In this document: in pieces, positions 27,424 to 36,023 of the stretch | How the letters are laid out: each line of letters opens with the position of its first letter | Numbering within the stretch: the first letter of the stretch is position 1 | Assembly: GCF_004345005.1 (NCBI RefSeq) | Contig: NZ_SMMX01000004.1 | Span: forward strand, 186,001-250,000 | DNA length: 64,000 nt | Direction of reading: 5' to 3' | Source: Extibacter muris | GTDB lineage: Bacteria; Bacillota; Clostridia; Lachnospirales; Lachnospiraceae | Notes under the pieces: generated by a model | What the model saw: only the letters and a program-made list of their open reading frames with translations | Told to the model about the DNA's origin: nothing | Database searches by the model: none | Made by a program: the position numbers and the translations under genes

Positions 27424-28064
27424 CTGGAAGTTTCGTAAAGTGGGCTGCGGACTGGGAGCCGGGTGGCATCTGCTCCGATGCGTCCGAGGCTCCGACTAGC
27501 CCACGGCCTCCTAACTTTGCGGCAGAGTCGCTGATAGCAGCTCCTCTCCCACAAACCAAGGATTCCGGGACGGATTCTCCGCCTCTTCCGCTTGCACCTG
27601 CGCATCTCCCACCCGGCTCCCCGCCCGCTATATACTTCACTTAACAAGGGCGAGGGCGGCTGTGTGGCGTTACTGGCCAGCATAAAGCAGCTGGCTGCGT
27701 AAGCTGGCTGGTAATACTATAGTAAACTTAACATGTGCAGTATAGAGAACAAATCAGTCTTTGTTTAGCGTTTGCAGCGAGGCGTGCACGCCGTTGCTGC
27801 AGGAAGAGCCGGAATCAGGCAGGGGATGCCATCTCATAAGCATCCCCGTACCTGATTCCGGCTCTTTTTCATTACGATTACCTTTAACTAAGGTTATCAA
27901 CCTGCTTAGCCCCTTATCACTATGCTGACATAGCCAAAGCCCTACCATCAGCCGACAATATCACACAGCCGCCCCCGCCCGTGCCAGTAAAGCAGATAGC
28001 CGAGGGGGAGCATCTGCCCCATACCTCCCCAGCGGCGTCCTAGTTTACTACCTCTCCACATTTA
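27424..28064. repeat. Composite inverted-module element, copy C (reverse orientation)
   Basis: 641 bp. Relative to copy B it is reversed: the beta module comes first (27424-27680, arms GAGCCGGGTGG/CCACCCGGCTC), then a 27-nt hairpin at 27774-27800, the central terminator-like hairpin (27805-27865), the shared segment CTATGTCAGCATAGTGATA (on the minus strand) and a shortened alpha module (about 27965-28064) which has lost most of its internal loop and one arm. The alpha end contains the TAA stop of asd (28062-28064). No gene is supported. Confidence 0.88.
27805..27869. terminator. Central hairpin of repeat C
   Basis: A perfect 15-bp stem AGAGCCGGAATCAGG/CCTGATTCCGGCTCT plus inner GGGGATGC/GCATCCCC, followed on the plus strand by TTTTT. 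Probably a strong terminator; being symmetrical it could act on both strands. Confidence 0.75.
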
Positions 28065-29147
28065 CTTGTGCGTGATAAATCCTTTTGCTGTCAGTGTCTC
28101 GGCACAGAGTACCGCTCCGCCTGCCGCGCCTCTTACCGTATTGTGTGACAGGCCGATGAACTTATAGTCATAGATGGTATCTTCTCTCAGACGTCCGATG
28201 GATACGCCCATTCCATTTTCATAATCCACATCCAGCGTAACCTGGGGACGGTTGTCATCCGGCAGATACTTGACAAACTGCTTCGGAGCGCTCGGAAGTC
28301 CGGCCTCCTGCGGAAATCCCCGGAAGCCTTCTAGCTTCTCGATGAGCTGCTCCTTTGTCGGCTTCTTCTCAAAGTTGATGAACACGGCAGCCGTATGTCC
28401 GTTGAGCACAGGCACACGCACGCACTGGCAGGATATCTTGGGCAGTTCGGCCTTGACGATCTCTCCTTGTTCCACTCTGCCGAGCACACGCAGCGGCTCC
28501 TGCTCGCTCTTCTCTTCTTCTCCTCCAATGTAGGGGATTATATTTTCCACCATCTCAGGCCAGTCTTTAAATGTCTTTCCTGCACCTGAGATTGCCTGGT
28601 ATGTCGTAACAACTACTTCTCTGGGTCCGAATTCTTTCCATGCGGCAAGGCATGGCGTATAGCTCTGAATGGAACAGTTCGGTTTTACCGCGATGAAGCC
28701 GCGGGTAGTGCCAAGCCTGCCCTTCTGCGCCTCGATGACCTCAAAGTGTTCCGAGTTGATCTCCGGTACCACCATCGGGACATCCGGCGTCCAGCGGTGC
28801 GCGCTGTTGTTGGATACGACAGGAGTCTCGGTTCTGGCATATGCTTCCTCGATGGCTTTGATCTCATCCTTCGTCATGTCGACTGCGCTGAAAACGAAAT
28901 CGACAGATTCCGCTACCTTATCTACCTCGTTTACATTGGCAACGACCAGTCCCTTGACCGCTTCCGGCATCGGTGTCGCCATCTTCCAGCGGCCTCCCAC
29001 GGCCTCCTCATATGTCTTTCCCGCCGACCTTGGGCTTGCAGCCACCGTCGCCACTTCAAACCACGGGTGGTTCTCAAGCAGAGAGATGAAACGCTGTCCG
29101 ACCATGCCCGTTGCTCCTAAAATACCTGCTCTCAGTTTCTTTTCCAT
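28062..29147 (-). CDS. asd: Aspartate-semialdehyde dehydrogenase
   Basis: A 361-residue enzyme reducing aspartyl phosphate to aspartate semialdehyde, for lysine, threonine and methionine synthesis and diaminopimelate in the cell wall. Motifs: GILGATGMVGQRFISLL (about 7-23), catalytic Cys in KPNCSIQSYTPCLAAW (about 147-162), His in VPVLNGHTAAVF. It is of the archaeal/eukaryotic-like ASADH class, common in clostridia. Start 29147 follows AAGGAGAAG; the 37-residue extension to 29258 runs back through the argH end. It probably follows argH on the same transcript. Its stop codon is part of repeat C. Confidence 0.92.
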   Translation of the reverse strand: MEKKLRAGILGATGMVGQRFISLLENHPWFEVATVAASPRSAGKTYEEAVGGRWKMATPMPEAVKGLVVANVNEVDKVAESVDFVFSAVDMTKDEIKAIEEAYARTETPVVSNNSAHRWTPDVPMVVPEINSEHFEVIEAQKGRLGTTRGFIAVKPNCSIQSYTPCLAAWKEFGPREVVVTTYQAISGAGKTFKDWPEMVENIIPYIGGEEEKSEQEPLRVLGRVEQGEIVKAELPKISCQCVRVPVLNGHTAAVFINFEKKPTKEQLIEKLEGFRGFPQEAGLPSAPKQFVKYLPDDNRPQVTLDVDYENGMGVSIGRLREDTIYDYKFIGLSHNTVRGAAGGAVLCAETLTAKGFITHK

Positions 29148-29223
29148 AATAATCTTCTCCTTTTCACCGCACGGCGGGGGCAGACCCTTGCGGACGGGGC
29201 CTGGTCCCTGTGCCTGTTCTGTT

Positions 29224-30606
29224 CTAATATTCTTCCATATATTTTCTGTAATAGGCAATCGTCTCTTCCATCGCCTGCCTACCCGGCGCTCCGGCGGTGA
29301 CCCGCTTGTTCACGCATGTTTCAAGGCTGATGGCTTCATAGATGTCCTCTTCAAATACTTCCGATATCTCCTTGTACTCTTCGAGCGGAAGTTCATCCAG
29401 CGAGATTCCCTTTTCTATGCATGTCAGAACGAGCTGCCCTACGATGCCGTGGGCATCCCGGAACGGCACTCCGTGGTTTACGAGATAGTCCGCCGCGTCC
29501 GTGGCATTCGTAAAGCCGTTCTTCGCGCTCTTCTCCATCCGGTCTTTTCTGAATTCCATCGTCCTTATCATGCCGGCAAAAAGCACCAGACAGCCCTTTG
29601 TCGTATCGATGGCGTCAAATACCCACTCCTTATCCTCCTGCATATCTTTATTATATGCAAGTGGAATCCCCTTCATCGTTGCAAGCATGGCATTCAGCGC
29701 ACCATACACCCTACCGGTCTTGCCGCGGACAAGTTCCGCGATGTCCGGATTCTTCTTCTGCGGCATGATGCTGCTCCCGGTGCTGTATGCGTCATCAATC
29801 TCCACAAACTGGTACTCGTTGGAATTCCATATGATTACTTCTTCTGAAAAACGGCTCAGATGCATCATGATCGTCGAGAGCGCCGACAGCAGCTCTATCA
29901 GGTAGTCCCGGTCGGATACGCCGTCCATGCTGTTGAGCGTCGGACCTCCGTCAAAACCGAGCAGCCTCGCCGTATATTCCCTGTCGAGCGGATAGGTCGT
30001 ACCAGCCAGCGCACCAGAGCCGAGGGGACATGTGTTCATCCTTTTATAGATATCCTGCAGCCTCTCGTGGTCTCTTCTGAACATTTCAAAATATGCACCC
30101 ATATGATGGGCCAGCGTTATCGGCTGTGCTTTCTGAAGGTGCGTAAAGCCCGGCATATATGTATCGATATTGTCTTCCAGGATAGAAAGTATGGCCTGCA
30201 GCAGCCCCTCCACCAGGTTGTCGAGCAGATGCACTTCATCCCTCGTGTAAAGCTTCATATCCAGCGCCACCTGGTCGTTCCTGCTCCGGCCGGTGTGAAG
30301 CTTCTTTCCCGGATCGCCTATCCGGTCGATAAGCGTTGCTTCTACGAAGCTGTGGATATCTTCATACTTGTCGGATATCTCAAGACGTCCGCACTCCACG
30401 TCATCCAGGATGCCTTCCAGCCCCTGGATGATCTGGTCTTTCTCGTAATCCGTCAGGATGCCCTGCCTTGCAAGCATCATCACATGCGCGATACTTCCTT
30501 TTATGTCCTGTGCATAGAATCTCTTATCAAAAGAAATTGATGCGTTGAAACTGTATACAAGCTGGTCTGTCTCCTTGGTGAAGCGACCGCCCCATAACTG
30601 TGCCAT
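29224..30606 (-). CDS. argH: Argininosuccinate lyase
   Basis: A 460-residue fumarase/aspartase-superfamily enzyme that splits argininosuccinate into arginine and fumarate. The superfamily signature GSSIMPQKKNPDIAELVRG (about 277-295) and the N-terminal LWGGRFTKETDQLVYSFNAS are clear. The start at 30606 has AAAGGAAG upstream; the frame extended to 30693 overlaps the end of queH and lacks a site. argG is not in the window. Next downstream gene is asd after 76 bp. Confidence 0.94.
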   Translation of the reverse strand: MAQLWGGRFTKETDQLVYSFNASISFDKRFYAQDIKGSIAHVMMLARQGILTDYEKDQIIQGLEGILDDVECGRLEISDKYEDIHSFVEATLIDRIGDPGKKLHTGRSRNDQVALDMKLYTRDEVHLLDNLVEGLLQAILSILEDNIDTYMPGFTHLQKAQPITLAHHMGAYFEMFRRDHERLQDIYKRMNTCPLGSGALAGTTYPLDREYTARLLGFDGGPTLNSMDGVSDRDYLIELLSALSTIMMHLSRFSEEVIIWNSNEYQFVEIDDAYSTGSSIMPQKKNPDIAELVRGKTGRVYGALNAMLATMKGIPLAYNKDMQEDKEWVFDAIDTTKGCLVLFAGMIRTMEFRKDRMEKSAKNGFTNATDAADYLVNHGVPFRDAHGIVGQLVLTCIEKGISLDELPLEEYKEISEVFEEDIYEAISLETCVNKRVTAGAPGRQAMEETIAYYRKYMEEY

Positions 30607-30682
30607 ATGGTTTTCTTCCTTTCGTGTAGAATCATTGTAAAAGATTTTATCATATTTCTGTATAAAATCAAACGAAAATGCA

Positions 30683-31291
30683 TTATTTTGCACGTTTAAA
30701 TGAAAATTCGCATCCGCAGTAATCCTGCCTGTACAGTCCGAACTCCTTTGACAGCTCTATGGATCTCTTGTACCCGTTCTTTTTCTTGAAATCCGACTGC
30801 AGATATCTGACCCCAAATTCTGTTTCAAGCCTTAACCCAATTTCATTCAGCCTGTCCGCATTCTTCAGCGGACTTATGCTGAGCGTCGTGGTAAAATACT
30901 CAAAACCTCCCTTGGCAGCCAGCTCCGCTGCTTCCCTGAGCCTCAGCTCATAGCACTTCAGGCAGCGTTCCCCGCCTTCCTTCAGATGTTCCATCCCGGC
31001 TGCCATCTCATAGAACCTTTCTCTGTCATAATGGCCCGCGATAAATGAGACCGGATGTTTCGTATCCATCTCTCCTATCAGCGTCTGCTGTTCCAGTATC
31101 CGTTTCGTATACTCGCTTTCCGGATAGATATTTGGATTGTAATAGAATACGGTGATGTCGAAGCAGTCGCTCAGATATTCCAGCACATAGCTGCTGCACG
31201 GCGCACAGCAGCTGTGAAGCAGAAGCCTCGGTATTTTATGTTCACGTTTCAGCTTTTCTATCAGTTTGTCGAGTTCTTTCTGGTAATTCAT
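30683..31291 (-). CDS. queH: Epoxyqueuosine reductase QueH
   Basis: A 202-residue DUF208/QueH protein that reduces epoxyqueuosine to queuosine in tRNA, replacing QueG. Conserved cysteines are visible: LLLHSCCAPCSS (about 22-33), ERCLKCYELRL (about 106-116) and DYCGCEFS near the C-terminus, together binding an iron-sulfur cluster and a further metal. Start 31291 is placed at MNYQKELDKL after a weak AAGGGG site; the frame upstream has no site. Other queuosine genes are not in the window. Confidence 0.9.
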   Translation of the reverse strand: MNYQKELDKLIEKLKREHKIPRLLLHSCCAPCSSYVLEYLSDCFDITVFYYNPNIYPESEYTKRILEQQTLIGEMDTKHPVSFIAGHYDRERFYEMAAGMEHLKEGGERCLKCYELRLREAAELAAKGGFEYFTTTLSISPLKNADRLNEIGLRLETEFGVRYLQSDFKKKNGYKRSIELSKEFGLYRQDYCGCEFSFKRAK

Positions 31292-31353
31292 CTGTCTGTT
31301 TCCCCTTGCACATTGTCTTTGCCCGGCAGCATACACCGGGATTACTGTATTTA

Positions 31354-32481
31354 TTAAGTATATGGCATTTCAGCGGAAGGTGCAAGCCTCCTTTTTATGC
31401 TCCCCCATATGAGCTTTGCTGTTGTACCCGTCATCTCTGACGTATCATACTTCAGTTTCCACCTGTGGATTCCGGCGATGTCCTGGCAGATGGCAAGGCC
31501 GTAGCCATGAGGCTTTAACCCGGCCTCTTCCCTTGGCTGGAATGAAGCTCCATTCCAGACGCAGAGCCCATTTTCATCTGCTGTGACCTTCACATGTCCG
31601 CCGGCATTCACTGCATTGGAAATCATATTATCCAGCAGGCAGCGCACAAGTGTCGGTTCACCGTTTATCTTCCGTATGCTTACATCTAATTCAATACCGG
31701 CATAAGCCCGCCTTATTTCCTCCAGCATATCCGGAATATCTATCGGGACAAAGGAGAGCTCCCCTTCCTTGACATTGCCCATAATCAGCAGCTTATCCAC
31801 CACATCTTTCATGCTGCGTGTACTGCTTACAATCTGCTGTGCCGCGAAGAACCGGTCTTCTTCCGTTATATTGCCCATCATCATATACTGTGCATATCCC
31901 TGTATGCCTGTCAGCGGAGTTCTCAGTTCATGTGCAATCTGGTTCACCGGACGGAATATCCGCTTCATCGTAGCATAAAGCATGATTCCGATAACCGAAG
32001 ATATAAGTATTCCAGCCGCGGCTGCACCATAGAGCTTCCTGTTTTGAAGCTCGTAAAAGGACTGTATGTTTTCCAGATAAGTTATCTTCAGCAGCTGGCT
32101 TCCGCTCAGAACTTCGTCATGGATATAGAGATGCTTCGTGTCCCCATATGTCAGGATTCCAATCCGACCCTCCGGTATATCTTCCAGAGCAATCTTATCT
32201 GCCAGCACGATATCCCCGAAGTGCACTTCGAGCAATATTCCCGCCTTTTCATATCTTTCCGCCATATAGGCGACATCCGTCCCCATATGTCCCCCGTCCA
32301 GCTCTTGTATGGACTGCATGGCATATGCGATTCCCTGCTCGCTGTCGATAGCCCGTTTCGTCAGATAGCTCAGATCATTTCTGAAAGAGAGCGAAACCAC
32401 TGCAAACAAGCATGTGTATACTACTATGACAAATAAGGCAAACGTCACGAGAAAGTTTTTCTTCCAGATCTGCATCGTCAT
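31354..32481 (-). CDS. Sensor histidine kinase
   Basis: A 375-residue membrane kinase. TM1 is about residues 10-33, the extracytoplasmic sensor about 35-148, TM2 about 150-172. The phospho-acceptor is His184 in IAHELRTPLTGIQGY. The ATPase domain has the N-box DNMISNAV and a G-box HGYGLAICQDIAG; the G1 box is weak. The HAMP linker is missing: only RPVNQ separates TM2 from the HELRTP motif. It overlaps the response regulator stop by 4 bp and forms a two-component system with it. The signal is unknown; the lipoprotein at 33148 may be its partner. Confidence 0.9.
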   Translation of the reverse strand: MTMQIWKKNFLVTFALFVIVVYTCLFAVVSLSFRNDLSYLTKRAIDSEQGIAYAMQSIQELDGGHMGTDVAYMAERYEKAGILLEVHFGDIVLADKIALEDIPEGRIGILTYGDTKHLYIHDEVLSGSQLLKITYLENIQSFYELQNRKLYGAAAAGILISSVIGIMLYATMKRIFRPVNQIAHELRTPLTGIQGYAQYMMMGNITEEDRFFAAQQIVSSTRSMKDVVDKLLIMGNVKEGELSFVPIDIPDMLEEIRRAYAGIELDVSIRKINGEPTLVRCLLDNMISNAVNAGGHVKVTADENGLCVWNGASFQPREEAGLKPHGYGLAICQDIAGIHRWKLKYDTSEMTGTTAKLIWGSIKRRLAPSAEMPYT

Positions 32482-33125
32482 ATCTCCAATCTATACCCAT
32501 ATTTAAATACGGTCTTGATTTGATCTTCCAGCCCCAGCTTCTGGCGGAGGCGGCGAATATGCACGTCGACAGTGCGGTCGTCTCCATAATAATCCATTCC
32601 CCATGCCAGATCCAATATCCGGCCTCTGGAAAGGGCGATATTGCGGTTGTCAAGCAGCACCTTCAGCAGAGCGTATTCCCTGTGCGTCAGATCTACCGGC
32701 TCTCCATCCCTCCTGACAGAAGCGCTGCAGATATCGACCTCCGTCCTTCCAAGCTTATACAGCGTCTGTTCCCTGTGCTCCCTGCGGAGAACGACCTGTA
32801 CACGGGCAGACAGCTCATCCAGAGCAAAGGGCTTCACGATATAATCTTCCGCACCCGCCATCAGCCCTTTTACTCTGTCCGGTATCTCATCCCGCGCCGT
32901 GACACAGATGACAGGGATATCCTCTGCCTTTTCCATCACCTCAAACCCGTCCATGTCCGGAAGGCTCAAATCCAGGAGCATGAGCGCCGGTCGCTTCTCC
33001 TTCACGGCTTTAAGGGCCTCACGGCCAGTATATGCCGGAAGCCCTGTGTGTCCCATCATTCTCAATGTCCTCTGAATGAGTTCATTGATGCTTCTATCAT
33101 CTTCTACAATCAATATCTCTGCCAT
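32478..33125 (-). CDS. OmpR/PhoB-type response regulator
   Basis: A 215-residue regulator with receiver domain (acidic pair in VEDDRS near residue 9, phosphorylated Asp52 in LLDLSLPDMDGF, Lys98 in VKPFAL) and a winged-helix DNA-binding domain (about 125-215, with LTHREYALLKVLLDN and DVHIRRLRQKL). It is cotranscribed with the kinase (ATGA overlap at 32478-32481) and with the lipoprotein gene upstream, 22 bp away. Confidence 0.93.
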   Translation of the reverse strand: MAEILIVEDDRSINELIQRTLRMMGHTGLPAYTGREALKAVKEKRPALMLLDLSLPDMDGFEVMEKAEDIPVICVTARDEIPDRVKGLMAGAEDYIVKPFALDELSARVQVVLRREHREQTLYKLGRTEVDICSASVRRDGEPVDLTHREYALLKVLLDNRNIALSRGRILDLAWGMDYYGDDRTVDVHIRRLRQKLGLEDQIKTVFKYGYRLEI

Positions 33126-33147
33126 CTCTTTTTACGTCCTTTGCACC

Positions 33148-33759
33148 TCAGTCTTTCGGATGGTCGGAGGTCTCATAGGCGAGCGCACCTATTTCTTCCA
33201 GCTGTTCTGCGGTCAGATCTGATACGACTGCCTGATCCGGGTCGATATCATATTTGCCGCATATCTCTTCTATTACGTCTCTTCCCCCTCCGAAAGCATA
33301 GATCTCATCGATATATATTTCCAGCGACATTGTCGCATCCGAATAGCCATTGTCTTCCTCTATGGCCTTCTTATCCTCATTCTCTTCCAGCAGCGGATTG
33401 GCCCCCATGTCTTTTAACAGGATGAGGACTTCTTCATAATTGCGCATTTCTGCCGTAACATCTTTCATCGTTACCGTCTCATAGTCCAATCCGAATTTGC
33501 GGCACACTTCCTGGCCTATGTCCGCATAGCTGTCATTCAATACATCTTTGTATAATGTGCCGTCCTCCCACGGTACATTCATCTTGGGGGCGTCCTGCTC
33601 CCCGGAGCCGCTTTCCGTCTCCTTTTCCGCTGCCTTGACCACGTCCTTTTCGGTCCTGGCTCTGGAATATGCGATTCCTGCCCCCAGACATGCCGTCAGG
33701 CATACGACCAGGCCGGCGGCCGTCAAAGCTATCCTGTGCTTTTTCCATAACTGTTTCAT
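33148..33759 (-). CDS. Putative lipoprotein with internal repeat, linked to the two-component system
   Basis: A 203-residue protein with no recognised domain. The N-terminus is a signal sequence with basic start and possible lipobox LTAC (residues 21-24); a charged linker follows. Two segments resemble one another: about residues 81-112 (IGQEVCRKFGLDYETVTMKDVTAE) and 162-193 (VIEEICGKYDIDPDQAVVSDLTAE), an internal duplication. As first gene of the operon with the response regulator and kinase, and probably located on the outer face of the membrane, it could modulate signal sensing. Function unknown. Confidence 0.7.
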   Translation of the reverse strand: MKQLWKKHRIALTAAGLVVCLTACLGAGIAYSRARTEKDVVKAAEKETESGSGEQDAPKMNVPWEDGTLYKDVLNDSYADIGQEVCRKFGLDYETVTMKDVTAEMRNYEEVLILLKDMGANPLLEENEDKKAIEEDNGYSDATMSLEIYIDEIYAFGGGRDVIEEICGKYDIDPDQAVVSDLTAEQLEEIGALAYETSDHPKD

Positions 33760-33856
33760 ATCATCTGCCCCTTTCTTTGATTTATGATGAGTTGTCTCAT
33801 CTCTACAATCCCATCATAACGGGGACTTGTTTCAGACTTATTACGTAGGCACCCTT

Positions 33857-33885
33857 TTTACATTTTCACATAAACTAACTATATA
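33857..33885 (+). promoter_or_regulatory. Promoter of the ABC importer pair
   Basis: TTTACA (33857-33862), 17-bp spacer, TATATA (33880-33885), 24 bp before the ATPase start. Confidence 0.6.
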
Positions 33886-33908
33886 TCATCCAGGCTTAGG
33901 AGGTTTCC

Positions 33909-34676
33909 ATGGATCAAATATTAGAGCTTCGGCATATCCACTACGCCTATCACAACATGGAAGGTGAAACCCCTGCCCTTATCGACATTTCATTTTCCAT
34001 GAATAAGGGAGAGTTTGTGGCGATCGTCGGACCATCCGGCTGCGGCAAATCCACCTTATTATCCATTATATCAGGACTGATAGAGCCGGAAAAGGGTCTG
34101 ATTAAAATCAACGGTAAATACTTAAGAGAAAGTACCACCAACATCGGCTATATGCTTCAGCATGACCAGCTCTTTGAATGGCGCACAATCTATAACAACG
34201 TGATACTCGGGCTGGAAGTCCAGCATATGCTGTCGGCAAGAAGCAAGGAGAAAGCCCATGAACTGCTGGACACTTACGGGTTGAAGCAGTTTGAGAACTC
34301 CAAGCCGTCAGAATTGTCCGGCGGCATGCGCCAGAGGGCGGCTCTTGTACGCACGCTCATCCTAGAGCCTGATATCTTACTACTGGATGAACCGTTTTCA
34401 GCTCTTGACTATCAGACCCGCCTAAATGTCGGGGATGACATCGGACAGATTATCCGAAGAGAAAAAAAGACCGCGATACTGGTAACCCACGACCTTTCAG
34501 AGGCCATCTCGCTGGCAGACAGGGTAATCATCCTGACCGACCGCCCTGCAACGATTCTGCAGACGCTGCCTCTGAAATTCGATTTAGAAAAGGACACTCC
34601 GCTGAACCGGAGAAATGCCCCTGAATTCAAGACATATTTTAACTTAATATGGAAGGAGTTGAACACGAATGAGTGA
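33909..34676 (+). CDS. ABC importer ATPase, nitrate/sulfonate/taurine (SsuB/TauB) family
   Basis: A 255-residue ATPase with Walker A GPSGCGKSTLLS (about 41-52), signature ELSGGMRQRAAL (about 136-147), Walker B ILLLDEPFSALD (about 157-168) and switch His in VTHDLSEA. The C-terminal tail RRNAPEFKTYFNLIWKEL fits the SsuB/TauB group that imports sulfonates, taurine, nitrate or thiamine precursors. It overlaps the permease gene by 8 bp. AGGAGG lies before the ATG. No substrate-binding protein gene is adjacent, so the solute cannot be named. Confidence 0.9.
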   Translation: MDQILELRHIHYAYHNMEGETPALIDISFSMNKGEFVAIVGPSGCGKSTLLSIISGLIEPEKGLIKINGKYLRESTTNIGYMLQHDQLFEWRTIYNNVILGLEVQHMLSARSKEKAHELLDTYGLKQFENSKPSELSGGMRQRAALVRTLILEPDILLLDEPFSALDYQTRLNVGDDIGQIIRREKKTAILVTHDLSEAISLADRVIILTDRPATILQTLPLKFDLEKDTPLNRRNAPEFKTYFNLIWKELNTNE

Positions 34677-35466
34677 ATTGTCCGCCGGTCAGCGGCACTT
34701 CCTTTCCCAACAGAAGCGGCATAGACGAATCGTCAGCGTATCCCGTGTCCTCATACTACTTAGTTTCCTTTTTATATGGGAATTTACAGCAAATGTAGGC
34801 ATCATCGATTCTTTTATCTTCAGCAGCCCATCCAAGATAGCGCTCTGCTTCTGGGGAATGCTCATAGATAAAAGTATCTTTCTTCACATAGGAGTCACCC
34901 TGTATGAAACCATCTTAAGTTTCATCCTCGTAATTGCCATCAGTATTCTGATGGCAGTTGCACTTTGGTTCAGCCCGAAGCTGTCAGAGATACTGGACCC
35001 TTACCTGGTCGTCCTGAACAGCCTGCCAAAGTCAGCACTGGCTCCTCTCCTGATCGTATGGCTCGGAGCCAATACTACCACGATAATCGTGGCCGGGATG
35101 TCGGTTGCGATCTTCGGCAGCATACTGAACCTGTACACGAGCTTTACAACCGTAGACCCTGAGAAGATAAAGCTCATATATACGCTGCACGGTTCCAAGT
35201 ACCACGCACTTACGAAGGTAGTCATACCAAGCTCGATACCGGCCATAATCAGTACGATGAAAGTCAATATAGGGCTCTGTCTCGTAGGGGTGATTATCGG
35301 GGAGTTCCTGGCCGCAAGAAACGGTCTTGGATACCTGATTATATATGCAAGCCAGACATTTAAGCTCGACTGGCTCCTGATGTCCATCGTGCTTCTCTGC
35401 ATTATGGCAATGGGGTTGTATTCGCTGATAAACTTTCTGGAGAGAATCTATCAAAAGCGGGTATGA
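34669..35466 (+). CDS. ABC importer permease, SsuC/TauC family
   Basis: A 265-residue permease with six hydrophobic helices and the conserved EAA-type loop LNSLPKSALAPLLIVWLGA and a second region DPEKIKLIYTLHGSKYHALTKVVIPSSIP (split over about 165-195), typical of BPD-type inner membrane components that contact the ATPase. It forms the transporter with the ATPase upstream. A hairpin ACAGCTG/CAGCTGT around 35530-35553 with a later T-rich tract might end the transcript. Confidence 0.9.
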   Translation: MSELSAGQRHFLSQQKRHRRIVSVSRVLILLSFLFIWEFTANVGIIDSFIFSSPSKIALCFWGMLIDKSIFLHIGVTLYETILSFILVIAISILMAVALWFSPKLSEILDPYLVVLNSLPKSALAPLLIVWLGANTTTIIVAGMSVAIFGSILNLYTSFTTVDPEKIKLIYTLHGSKYHALTKVVIPSSIPAIISTMKVNIGLCLVGVIIGEFLAARNGLGYLIIYASQTFKLDWLLMSIVLLCIMAMGLYSLINFLERIYQKRV

Positions 35467-35666
35467 CTTTGTTGCACAGCAGTAGGCTGATGATGATATA
35501 TATGTGCCGGGCCTGTCCCATTATACGCACAAAACAGCTGCGGTTAATCCACAGCTGTCTACATAACCTTCTATTATTTTTTATCACTTCACTTCTGTCA
35601 AAATTCCACACCCACGATGATAATAGCCTTCTCTATTTTCAAAATCTCTTCCCGCTTTCATATATG

Positions 35667-35849
35667 TCATGCCTGGACATCCACATGGCGTCCTAATTCC
35701 TGAGCAGAAGGAAGCATGTCCAGAAGCTGATGTGCTGCTATTTCCTGATTATCCATCGCTTTCTTCGTTATAGAAAAATTGACGTTCATATGAAGCTTTG
35801 CAGTACTTAATGCCACACTTGTCTTTGCAATTCCTGTTGCCAGATCCAT
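35667..35849 (-). CDS. YjfB family putative motility protein
   Basis: A 60-residue protein with the features of the YjfB family: a short N-terminal helix, VNFSITKKAMDNQEIAAHQLLDML in the middle and a variable tail. The family is annotated as putative motility protein because of its occurrence in flagellated Firmicutes, but its role is untested. The upstream AAGGAGG is at a good distance. It stands alone between the ABC importer and the DtxR-type regulator. Confidence 0.65.
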   Translation of the reverse strand: MDLATGIAKTSVALSTAKLHMNVNFSITKKAMDNQEIAAHQLLDMLPSAQELGRHVDVQA

Positions 35850-35955
35850 CTTCCATACCTCCTTAAGTATATCTATATAGTATATCGGCAGAACAGTGTA
35901 CTAACTTAACTAAATACTGCCTTTGTATTCAAGAGCATGTTAAGATGGATATAAT

Positions 35956-36001
35956 TGCAATCTGTTTTTACTCTTGTTATAATTGTTACATAATTATAAC
36001 T
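35956..36001 (+). promoter_or_regulatory. Promoter and palindromic operator of the DtxR-type regulator
   Basis: TTGCAA (35956-35961), 17-bp spacer, TATAAT (35979-35984). A 25-bp inverted repeat with 9-bp perfect arms GTTATAATT/AATTATAAC (35977-35985 and 35993-36001) covers the -10 and transcription start, as expected for autorepression by a metal-responsive regulator. Confidence 0.7.
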
Positions 36002-36023
36002 CATTAAGAAAGTAGGTGCCCCT

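Noticed and set aside
28669-29847. Plus-strand frame of 392 codons
   Set aside because: It crosses both asd and argH on the opposite strand and has no family features.
35463-35696. 77-codon frame after the ABC permease
   Set aside because: No ribosome site, hydrophobic low-complexity composition, and it overlaps a hairpin and the end of the YjfB gene.
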